Shown here piece after piece: positions 55,260 to 64,000 of a stretch of DNA of 64,000 nucleotides. The notes under the pieces are model-generated. The model was not told the DNA's origin. It made no database searches and worked only from the letters and a program-made list of their open reading frames with translations. Origin of the DNA: Cenococcum geophilum 1.58 (lineage: Eukaryota > Ascomycota > Dothideomycetes > Gloniales > Gloniaceae); the NCBI GenBank assembly GCA_001692895.1, contig KV748194.1, positions 62,001 through 126,000 on the forward strand. Reading direction: 5' to 3'. Both the position numbers and the translations under genes were made by a program. How positions within the stretch are numbered: position 1 is the first letter of the stretch; every line of letters begins with the position of its first letter.

Positions 55260-56020
55260 TTGACGTTTTGAGGGGAACATTTGCTACTCACTCCTGGACT
55301 GATTGTGATAAATTCTTGCGCGTATTGTACCCTTAACATGTTAACTGCCGCTTTGCTGACTTTATAAGCAGGGACGAGAAGGATTGCGAAGCGTTTAGCC
55401 ATACCGATGGAACCAAGGGTTGTTGGCGGGGAATGGGGTTAAGGTTACATGTTGGACACTTTCTTTACTTTCCCTTATACAGCAGCAGTAGAAAGGCGCA
55501 CGTCACATTTCTACATTTGTTATAAAAGTTGAGGTTAGACCGTTCCTATCGAAGTTGTTAGAGGAATATTTTTGATACACAAGTACTTTTCATCTACGCC
55601 TCTCTCTTCACCTATACATTTGTTCCGAAATGATACAAATAACTTACATCTCTACAATTCCTTCCTGTGTAATAGGCATTACGCCCGCATTGTTAATCAA
55701 CACATCCAATCCTCCAACCACGTCCTTGGTCTTAAGGCGGTGTTCTACTTTCCCCGCAGCCTTCTTTACATTTGCAATATCCGCGGCGTCAAGCTTCACA
55801 TAAACCACACGTCCGCTAGATCCGTCTATGAGCTTCTGCAACCCGGAGGAGGGTGTACCGTGGGCTGTGGCAAAGATCAGATTGCCCCCCGAAGAATGTG
55901 ATGATCGGTTGAGGGCTGTGCAGTAAGTTCAAGGCCCAGGCCGCGGGAAGAGTCCGTGATGAAGTAAGTTTTCATTTCAGGTGCAAAAATGCGGTTGAGA
56001 TTGCGAGAAGTGTTAGATAT
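55260..56020 (-). pseudogene. Short-chain dehydrogenase/reductase, degraded
   Basis: Minus-strand blocks: 'MKTYFIT.SSRGLGLELTA' (Rossmann Gly motif, start about 55972), 'IFATAHGT' and 'GLDVLINNAGVMPIT' (NNAG motif, about 55690), then 'TLGSIGMAKRFAILLVPAYKVSKAAVNML' (YxxxK active site, about 55420-55330) and 'TISPGV'. A frame change lies near 55890. The usual 60-70 residues between NNAG and the catalytic region are missing, replaced by 200 bp of unrelated sequence. The C-terminal third is absent. The MITE lies 130 bp beyond the broken 3' end. Not functional as read. Confidence 0.7.
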
Positions 56021-56089
56021 TTCTTTTCCAAGAAACAGACAGTGGGAGATGAGAGGGTATCTCCAATTGTTCATGCGACTCTGGAAACT

Positions 56090-57021
56090 CTTCCCTTGCC
56101 CCGTTTATACACCCCAACTTGAACGCCAAACATCATCGTCAGGTCCTAGTCAAGTCTCGTGGGAGTAACTTATTAAGCAACGCTATTCAAGGCCGAATAA
56201 TACAGGCAGTTTAGTAAACAGCTACTGCAATTTACCATATCCTATATACTCTCCTGGGAAGCAGTTGTTAGGAGGGGCGCTAGCAATCCATCGAAGCGTG
56301 GGCAGTGATTGGCTGATTAAAAGCGGAGGGAGTGATTTCATGGACGGTCGGCCATCGCATAATGGCTACAGTGGAGAAACCTCTTGCGGTTGTGGCAGGC
56401 AAAGTACATGCCAATAACTGGCTTAATCATGCTGTAAGAGCAAGGGAATGGCGGAACGCCTTTTTGACTTGCGTGCTGGGACTATGCTACACACAAGCCG
56501 CTTGGAATCATAGTCCTATCTATAAAGGATCCTTGTTTCCACTATCTTCCTCCCTTGAGAAAGGCGTTGTCTGATATGTTAAATCACAGCTCTCATTCTT
56601 CTCATAACTCCACAACCCTCCAACATCTTCACAATAGGCCAACCCAGCACAATCAATTCCAGCTCAAATTATATCTCGGGCATCGAGCCGCCGCTTCTAC
56701 CTCTCCATAGATACGAATAAAGCAAGAACAGCAGCAGATCAACCAGGAAGCAAGCAAAACAAACTCCCTAGCAATGCCGCTAAAGCTCAGGCAACGCCTC
56801 CAACACCTTGGCGCTGAAGTAGAATCAAAACCGAAACTCAAATATCAATCTTAGCCAACTAGTGTACTGGTACCGGCAGCAACACACGATCCACAACTAA
56901 AACTGATCTCTACCACTAGTGATACTCATCCTTTTGTCTCCGGCATTCCTGTGAAACTGGTTTACAAGTTCATCACACTCTCCTCGTAAATGTAAACAAT
57001 TCTACGAGGAAGAAACTGGTC
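56090..57021. other. Intergenic
   Basis: No supported gene. Short frames (56332-56574 plus, 56653-56841 minus) show nothing recognisable. Confidence 0.45.
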
Positions 57022-59047
57022 TTATCGCTTGATCGCCCTGCCGACCGGTGCACTGATGTCTCTTCTCCCGAGCGTTCCTTCCAACATCTGCTTTCGTGGC
57101 GTACTCTGTCCGGCTGCGATACTCCGTGCTCTGCCTCGGCGTAGCCGAATCTGCTCTAACGCGGCTGCTCTATCAATTGGCAGTGCGTTCAGATCTAGAT
57201 CTCTTAGCGGCTGAGATGATCCTGAGTTGGGCGCGTGGGAAGGCAAGTGGGAGATAGTGGAGGGCGTGGGAGGCATGTTATGTATTGGTGCTGGAGAGAA
57301 GTGAAGAGGCACTGTTGTTGTAGTGGTGATGGTGCGGGTGAGGAAAGTCGGAGTCGCAGGGCCGGAAGGACCGTGGAGAGGTGTTTGGAGCTCGGAGGGA
57401 AGCGCGGGAGAGGAAGGGGATGGCTCGTCTTCAATGGCCTCCTCGTCAATGTTAGAGTATGTGGAGGTCGTCTGTAATGTAGGGCGATATGGTGGTGGAG
57501 AAGTGGTGGAGGTCCTTATTGTGGAGAAGTCCGGTGTGGGGGCCCAAGGGGAAGACTCGATGGCCGCTTCGGTTATAGATGAAAGGTGAGGGCGGGTAGA
57601 AGGAGCTGGTGTCGACGTTGTGGCGGGTTCTGGTTTAGCTTGAGACGACAGGGTGCGGAAAGTGCCTGTGGTCGGGGAGAAGGCAACCAGCGGCTCTGGT
57701 TCCTTTACTTCCTCTGGCATCTGTTCTGCTGGTGTGGATAGACGCTCTGCCTCGGCTTCTGGAGCAGCTAGGGAAATGGTTACAACGCCCTCCATCTCGT
57801 CTCCATCATGGTCGCTAGCTGGCGGCGTGATGACTGGAACTGTGGCTTTGATACGCTCTATTTCTGCATCATAAGTGCTATCGTGGACATAATTCGAGCC
57901 TTGAAGTTCGGCGACGCGGCAGGAGCAGCATTGGAATTGGCATTCCATTTTCATAAAGTCGATTTGATCCTCTGCGCGTTCCCGGCGGCGTCTCTCAAAG
58001 GCGAGCTCTTCTTGTAGGGACTTCAACTCAATAGCTCTTCTTGGCATGATATTCTCCTTATCCTCTCCGTCCATGTTGATCATACATTGCTTCCGCGGTG
58101 ATTTAGCAGGTGATGAAAACTCATCATCCTCATCACTTGTGGCCACAGGAAGCGCGATACGACCTTCTGCGGCGATTCGCGCTACCTCTTCTTCCTTGAG
58201 ACTCGTCTTGAGGGCATCACGTTCTTCTTCAACCACTTTGATTTTCTCTCGTGCCTTATCTAGCTCTTCTTGCACACCAACGAGCTGATACTGTGCGGTA
58301 AAAGCCTCCTGCTCGCGTTTTGCTAGTTTCATTTTCTCGGACTCAAGGCCGGATTGAGTGATTCGGAGCGAGTTTCGCGTGGCTTTAAGCTCTTCTTGCA
58401 TTTTGACAAGTGCGGAGGATGATTTGAATGCTTCTTTTCGGGTACGCCGTATCTCTTTCTCGTAGAGAGACTGTGCATGGCTGTGTGTTTCTTTTGAGCG
58501 ATGGAGTTCATCCTACATGCGGGATCGATTAGTATTNTCATGTACTGGAATATCTGGTTGAATGATTATATGAAGAGAAAAGTTCAATACTCACCATAAC
58601 AACCTCTAATCTTTTTGCGCCCTTCCTCTCCCGTTCCCTCCCCTCTTCAATATCTTTCCTCAATTTCCTAACTTCCTCTCTCCATTTTTTTCCTTCTCGT
58701 TCCACCTCCTCCTTTTCGTCCTTGATCTTCTTCAAATCCATCTCCGCCATCTCACGCGCCATCTCAGCCCGCTTGATAGCGATCTCGTCGCGCCGATGTG
58801 TTTCCTTATGGTCTCGTATTTCTAGGCTGTTGAACCGCGCAACCATGCCTTGGACGTTTGCGTCAGAATTGTCTCGACTGTGTGATGGCTTCAGACCAAA
58901 CGGAGAAGTGCTGAACTCTGGCAGAGAGGGCGATTGCGCAAGGTGCCCGCCGCCATATGGAGAGCGGTTACCATTGACACGTTCCGGTGAGAGTGGGAAG
59001 AGAGGTGTCCCCGGCGAGGCGGGGAATTTGAAAGGTGGCGGATCCAT
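57022..59047 (-). CDS. Coiled-coil protein of unknown function
   Basis: Two exons on minus: 59047-58595 and 58512-57022, with an 82-bp intron (one ambiguous base at 58537); 647 aa. The start was set at the ATG giving 'MDPPPFKFPASPGTPLFP'. Residues 1-70 are Pro/Ser-rich; about 75-250 is a long Lys/Glu/Arg coiled coil that crosses the intron. A Ser/Pro patch with likely phosphosites follows ('SPAKSPRK'), then a second short coil with a 'CQFQCCSCRVAEL' Cys cluster at about 320. The last 250 residues are disordered, Thr/Pro-rich. The basic end has 'STPRKQ'. The organisation suggests a cytoskeletal or spindle/septum scaffold, but that is a guess; I do not recognise the gene. Confidence 0.8.
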
Positions 59048-61339
59048 ATGGATCAATTGCAGTATGATTTGTTCTCTGATGTCGTGGTGATATGCTATAT
59101 GGACTGTGGTGGTGAGGTCCAGGGATGTCGTCGTGTCGAGGTGGTACTGGAGGGCTCTGTGTGTGGATAAACAAACCGATGCCTAGCAACACAACCGAAC
59201 ATGGTCCGTGCGCACATTCTCGCCACCACCTTACCGCCTATCAAAGCCTTTCTATGAGGGAGAGTGTTCGAAAATAAAGACATGTATCCATCTATTTTGC
59301 CTTAGTCTAATATGGACAGCCCCTTAGAGTATATCTCAACGTCCACTTCAGATTGCAATCGTGCTGACTGTCGGGGAAATATTGCTTCGCTCTCCAGAAG
59401 ACTCGCTGTCCCAAAACAGTCTTCCCATTTCTCTGCACGCAGTAGCTTCGATCTCGTTTAGAAGCGGATCTCAAGGCTCTCAATCCGCTATTCCGAACTC
59501 TCACCGTGTATCCCAATGTCCACGGAATAACCACTTGAGCGGCGGCTTTGCGCAGAAAATATCCTGTCCGCGAAATTGAAGTTTCGTCATACGTGTACAC
59601 GCCCACTTGCACCAAGATTGGCGAATCGTAGGTGCATAACAAGGAACCTCATAACTGTCTCCTCAATTCGGTTTACAAATCAAGAGACCAGAATCCGGAC
59701 ACCGATATGTGTACAAAGATTGCATTGATTGCCGGTCTAGCTGGGCACGAAAGGTGATCTTACGAGGGGAAGATCGTAATATATAAGAGTGTAAACGATT
59801 TTGTATCTCCTAGAGCTCATGTGAGTGAGATTGTGTCCTAGTATATCGGGGTAGTTTCTAAGGAGCGTTAATGTTCGAGAAGAGTTATGTACATCAGAAC
59901 GAAGTAAAACCTAATGGCAGATCCTAGATTGGTGGTCTCTAAGCGCTGATTCTTCACAATGCGAATGGTGAGGAGCTGTGCGGCGAAGATGGTGTGAGAG
60001 AACAGATCGATCGTGCTGTGCCTGTTCGGGCGGCTCGAGGGATTGCAGTTTCGCGATGTCTAACTTCAGTAAGACAACCCCACTACTGGATCAAAGCAGG
60101 ACTTGACAGCGATTTATGAAAGAGCATCTTATAGACATTTTTTACAATTCTAGTGTAGTGTGATAGCCAATATTGAACTCATGTTGTTGAAGTCTTTCGA
60201 AACAGTATCATCAACACGCTAGGTAGGATCATGGAATAGGGATGACTAGGGGTCTGCTAACCTTGCAAGCTTGAAAGATGTGATCTGCGTATGTGCATAA
60301 ACATGTTTCGAAAGATCGGTAGCCCTGCAACATAGCCGATTGCTATTTGAGAGCAACTCTTCAATTTGCTCAAGTTGTTTGAGCATTCTCCAAGGTTGCC
60401 GCCGATAAAGCGGTAACTTCTAGGCAAAACTATAGCTATGCTCTTGCATCGTTTGCTTCAGGATGTGCCTACACCAGTGAATTCAGTTCTTCATCGTGGA
60501 TTCATAAGGGGATGGCACGCGGGTGACAGAAAAGTGACCTTGTAAACCATACAAATCACGGGGAACGTCAAGAGTCGCTCAACTCTACGGACTTATTAAG
60601 CCACAATAACGTAGACCCTTTAAATTTTGAATAGACAAAGGCGTTAAGGCGCCTTAAAAAATATTGTACCTGTATTATTATTATTTTATATCTTTTATGG
60701 TTATATTATAAGCAGTAAAGAAGATGACTACTTTGCAGTAGGCGTAAGGCTGTATTCATCGGCGAGTCGGTAGTTCAGTTCACCGCTCATACGTGTTGAA
60801 TGTGTAGTCAAAAGCTTCTAGAATATCTCGCCTGCAATACCACAAGGTATAATGACTGTTTACTGCTACTAGCGTGGTAGATCCGCTTGTGGAGAAGAAA
60901 TTGGTAGCGTGGCGAGACTGCAGCCACATGTGGCTGTCGGGTTTAATAAGCACCGATCTTGCCGATCATCTACAAAGAAACCAACCAGAAGACGCGCACG
61001 ACTCAAAATGCCGTGGACGCCTTGCCGTTAAACTGATGAGAAGGTGGTGTACGCGGCATGGAAGCCTTCCCTTCATTCCAGCATGTTCTCGTGGTTTCAA
61101 TACTCTCGGTAAGTTCGGCCGTGATTGGTGATTTCGGGTACTTGTTCGACAATCTTCCTCCGATGACCAATATAACGGCCCCGAGTGGCGACGTACGTAT
61201 GCCTTCGGCTGCCTACGAATAAATTGTATATAAGACAATTGCTGGCGGTAGATATTTGTTCTCTCATCATCTCATCACATCAACTATCACTCAACCTACA
61301 AACAATCACACAAACCACAAAAACATACAATTAACATTC
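59048..61339. other. 2.3-kb intergenic stretch
   Basis: No supported gene. A small palindrome TTAAGGCGCCTTAA lies at 60644-60657 followed by an A/T-rich patch to 60720, possibly old transposon debris. The right end holds the Hsp20 promoter. Confidence 0.45.
61227..61234 (+). promoter_or_regulatory. TATA box of the Hsp20 gene
   Basis: TATATAAG sits 113 bp before the start codon, in a position expected for a stress-inducible fungal gene. I saw no clear run of three alternating GAA/TTC heat-shock units nearby; a weaker GAAGCCTTCCCTTCATTCC stretch lies at about 61062-61080. Confidence 0.55.
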
Positions 61340-62230
61340 ATGCCTTCAATACGCTACATCAATCAATCAGCTCCCTTCTGGGACTTCATCGCTAGCCTAG
61401 AAGACCAAGGCCAGGCACATCCTTTCTTCGCCTCGCAGCAGGATCAAAGAGAAAGAGATTCATCTGGTGACGAGGCACCTGCTGGCCCCTGGGGTTGGGG
61501 ACCACCAGGTCGTGGCGGCTGGCACCGTGGACCACACCCACACAGACATCGTCACTCAGGGCCACCTCAACCACCACAGCCAGAGGGTTCCGATGCGCCG
61601 CCAGCACCTCATACGCCAGCCGAAGGTTCTTCCGATCCACAACAACCACCTCACCCACCTCACCCTCATCATGAAGGCCCTCCACCACACTTCCGTGGCT
61701 GCCATGGACGACGTGGACGTGGATTTGGTGGACGCGGAGGCTGGGGAGGCTTGGGAGGAGCTTGGGGAGGACCAGGCGGCTTCCCGATGGGTGGTGCCTT
61801 CAACTTCAGCGGTCTAGCCGAGCATCTCTTCGGCCAGGACAACAACGATGGCCAAGCCAAGGAAGCTACCGCTGACGACTTCAAGCCGGAGGCCGACATT
61901 TTCGACACCGAATCTGCCTACGTCGTGCATGTTTCTCTTCCCGGAGCCAAGAAGGAGGATGTGGGCGTCAACTGGGACGCTGAGAAGAGCGAGCTTAGCA
62001 TCGCTGGCGTCATCTACCGTCCGGGGGACGAGGATTTCTTGAAAACTCTCGCGTTGGATGAGAGGAAGGTTGGAGCTTTCGAAAAGAAAATTCGCCTTGG
62101 TAGCCGCGCAAACCCGGCTCAAGTCGACACAGACATGATTACGGCGAAGCTGGAGGATGGCGTCTTGCGCGTCGAGGTCCCGAAGCTTGACAAGGATTAC
62201 GTCGAGATCAAGAAGGTCGACATTGAGTAG
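61340..62230 (+). CDS. Small heat-shock protein, Hsp20/Hsp30 type, with Gly/Pro/His-rich insert
   Basis: Single exon, 296 aa. The start was set at 'MPSIRYINQSAPFWDFIASLEDQ'. The alpha-crystallin domain begins near residue 182 ('PEADIFDTESAYVVHVSLPGAKKEDVGVNWD', 'LSIAGVIYRPGDED', 'GAFEKKIRLGSR') and ends with 'ITAKLEDGVLRVEVPKL', the usual beta8-9 signature. Residues about 40-165 are an unusual low-complexity region: Gly/Trp, then Pro/His, then RGRGFGGRGGWGG. Hsp20 proteins hold unfolded clients as oligomers; the insert may alter oligomer size or phase behaviour (inference). TATA box at 61227. Confidence 0.92.
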   Translation: MPSIRYINQSAPFWDFIASLEDQGQAHPFFASQQDQRERDSSGDEAPAGPWGWGPPGRGGWHRGPHPHRHRHSGPPQPPQPEGSDAPPAPHTPAEGSSDPQQPPHPPHPHHEGPPPHFRGCHGRRGRGFGGRGGWGGLGGAWGGPGGFPMGGAFNFSGLAEHLFGQDNNDGQAKEATADDFKPEADIFDTESAYVVHVSLPGAKKEDVGVNWDAEKSELSIAGVIYRPGDEDFLKTLALDERKVGAFEKKIRLGSRANPAQVDTDMITAKLEDGVLRVEVPKLDKDYVEIKKVDIE

Positions 62231-62682
62231 AAGGATCTCGAATTAACGGAGATATGGAAAGAAGAGGAGTAGTAAAGGAATAGTTCGGAGTGAAAGGATT
62301 AGGACTAGGATTTAGGATAATTTGAACATTTGGAGGACTTTCTGCGCCTAACAAATTTGAATGTGACATTTGGTCAATTGTGATCACCAGCCCAAAACAT
62401 GAAATGTTTGATCTTGCGTACAAAGTGATTTGTTCATCCCTGCAAAGAGTCATAATTCGACTAGGATTTGACGGTGTTTGTTTCGCGGTCTCGGTACGGG
62501 CGGGGTAGGGGCGGGTCAGGGAGCTTCCCAGAAAGCAAAGCAGCCGATGACGCCACCAAATAGTAAGCTTCAATCAACCTGATAATTCCAATAGCCAACA
62601 ATCTCTCCCGATACCGAAAACAATTCACCGGGTAAAAGCATAATACCCATAACCAGTTCAATCTTAAATCCTACCAATCGCA
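62231..62682. other. Intergenic
   Basis: 3' flank of Hsp20 and promoter of the SRPBCC gene; nothing else visible. Confidence 0.5.
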
Positions 62683-63283
62683 ATGTCGCGAATCCCTACC
62701 TCCACCTCCGTGACCGAATCGGCGGTTATCGAAGCCCCCATGNGCGCCGTCTGGCATCTCATCAAGCTGCAGAATTTCGCCTCCTTCTGGAGCAAGCTGG
62801 AGAAGAGCGAATTGGTGAAGGGTGTGTCTGAGGAGACGGATATTGTCGAGTGGAGCTTCAAGGATGGCACGGTATTGGAGGTCAAGCAAGAGGAACATTC
62901 CGTGAGTACAGTGCACTGACTGCAATCTCCCCGCGGGGTTGCTGGCATTGAAATGAGGCTAATTATTGCCTTTATTTGCTCGTCGTCAGACCATCGACCA
63001 CTACATCACCTATAGCGTTATCTCCTCTAAGCCGGCGCTGAGCTACACCGCGGTTGTGAGTACTGTGAGATGCTATCCGGTCACGTCAGGCAAGCATGAG
63101 GGACATACTTTCGTGACGTGGACGGGCAATTTCTCTAGCGATGCTGATGCGGGTGTGTTTATTTTATCCTACCAAATTAGACTTAATTACTGATTACTGT
63201 GCATGGTAGGCGTAATCGAGGATGCCAAATTCAAGCGCCGCGAAGCTCTCGCGGATCTAGCCCACGCAGTGTCGAAGAAGTGA
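62683..63283 (+). CDS. SRPBCC / Bet v1-like (START-type) small protein
   Basis: Three exons: 62683-62901, 62990-63152, 63210-63283; 151 aa. The N-terminal strand and helices ('ESAVIEAPM.AVWHLIKLQNFASFWSKLEKSE'), the glycine/aspartate loop 'FKDGTVLEV', 'HYITYSVISS' strands, 'HTFVTWTGNFSSDA' and the C-terminal helix 'VIEDAKFKRREALADLAHAV' match the polyketide cyclase/dehydrase-like SRPBCC fold, a hydrophobic ligand-binding pocket. Substrate unknown. An ambiguous base (62743) lies in the first helix. Second intron donor GTGTGT. Confidence 0.85.
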
Positions 63284-63448
63284 GAATATGGGAAATGAGT
63301 AGGATATGTAAGAGAGGGGAAGATGCAAAGCAAACGTACAAGTGTCATGAGATCATGGGGAGGTAATAATGGGATTACAGTTTCCCGGCGCGACCTCAAA
63401 ATGTACACTACGCGGTTAGCACAGAATGGACATGACAAAATTTGATTG

Positions 63449-63610
63449 CAGTAAAAACTCTGTAGTACGATATTTGATTACAACGATATACTCCGTCTTA
63501 CGATCTACATCCTTAATCAAAACTTTTCTGGTGTCTTATGATAAACTGACTTCTAATGATATCGTTAAGTTCCTGCCACCAAAATCGGTACAACCAGAAG
63601 AAATTTTGTA
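63449..63610 (+). mobile_element. Left end of a pogo/Tigger-like element, same family as at 715
   Basis: CAGTAAAAACTCTGTAGTACGAT with repeated TACGAT/AACGAT motifs aligns base for base with much of 715-870, including the ATCGTTAAG-(N)-CCTRCYACCA-(N)-ATCGGTA stretch. This copy is less A/T-mutated. The bases before it are TG, not the expected TA. Similarity stops at about 63610, so it is a truncated or internally deleted copy. Confidence 0.65.
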
Positions 63611-63713
63611 TGGAAGGGAAGCTATTTGGCCGTGACGTGTTGGCTTCTTTTTCCTGCTCATCTATTAATCCAACACGTGACTTTCTCTATCCCCCGCAAC
63701 GGTGGCGTTCACA

Positions 63714-64000
63714 CAGTGGTGGCCCGTGTGGGAACACCAGAATTAGAAGTACGCGCATCACTTATCCCTTAACCCGCTGAAATTCGTCCATGTATTATCG
63801 ATAAGAATCAGCCAATTAGATCAACGCAATCGACTGCGCGCGTTGTTTGGATTTGGTGTTTTGCATGGACCACCTACTCCGTGGACGCCGCGGGTTAAGG
63901 GATAGATTCAATCAATATATTTTTGTCAACCATGCCCTCCAATCGTACTTCTAATAATATAGACTTTGTTCCACTGACTCAATACCATATTCCACCAACT
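63714..64000. mobile_element. Possible transposon end with internal inverted repeat, runs off the window
   Basis: CAGTGGTGGCCCGTGTGGGA at 63714 has the look of a hAT-type terminus. Inside it, CTTATCCCTTAACCCGC (63761-63777) is repeated inverted at 63890-63904. A frame starting with ATG at 63932 stays open to the window end (23 codons). The other end is outside the window, so the call is tentative. Confidence 0.3.

Noticed and set aside
60644-60657. Perfect 14-bp palindrome TTAAGGCGCCTTAA
   Set aside because: A single short palindrome near A/T-rich DNA; no terminator or element context supports a function.

Overview
The window is nuclear DNA of a filamentous ascomycete (Pezizomycotina; Leotiomycetes is my guess from overall gene flavour, not proven). 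Evidence: genes with several 40-150 bp GT-AG introns and CTAAC-like branch points, fungus-specific families (NACHT STAND protein, DUF7025-type AAA ATPase, RTA1, Zn2Cys6 factor, allantoate-permease-type MFS), and an A/T-rich transposon graveyard that looks mutated by repeat-induced point mutation (RIP).

Left arm (1-14150): a nested transposon pile. A Ty3/gypsy integrase fossil (1-714) is cut by a pogo/Tigger element whose TIR starts at 715 next to a TA. That transposase is split: its first half ends at 1684 and its last part resumes at about 13490. Between them lie a 226-bp palindromic MITE, three abutting tandem-repeat arrays (12-bp, 20-bp, 4-bp units), and a PIF/Harbinger element (3923-13483, TTA target duplication). 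The Myb/SANT gene of the Harbinger is cut by a whole-length but decayed chromovirus (6369-12865; 193-bp LTRs, CCTAG duplication).

Middle (14150-49200): an LCAT-like alpha/beta hydrolase; a divergent pair SAP18 (minus) / PRP18 (plus); the Misato homologue DML1; a proline-rich GPI wall protein; an M24B Xaa-Pro aminopeptidase that reads through splicing into a zinc-finger/Snf5-tail-like extension; two neighbouring pseudogenes (Zn2Cys6 factor, RTA1 protein); a NACHT STAND (NLR) gene on the minus strand facing away from a DUF7025-AAA ATPase; and a CorA-like membrane protein.

Right arm (49200-64000): an ACS-family MFS transporter; a RIP-scarred Fot1/Flipper-like transposase interrupted by a solo LTR; a TA-flanked 509-bp MITE; a broken short-chain dehydrogenase; a coiled-coil protein; an Hsp20 chaperone with a Gly/Pro/His-rich insert; a small SRPBCC protein; and transposon ends, including another copy of the pogo end seen at 715.

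The housekeeping genes (splicing, histone deacetylase complex, tubulin-like Misato, chaperone) are independent units. The possible functional group is the STAND/AAA/CorA-like block (37078-49198), whose types resemble fungal allorecognition or immunity loci; that link is inference. Exon models were checked by reading frame only: summed exon lengths are multiples of three for every multi-exon gene model given as intact.
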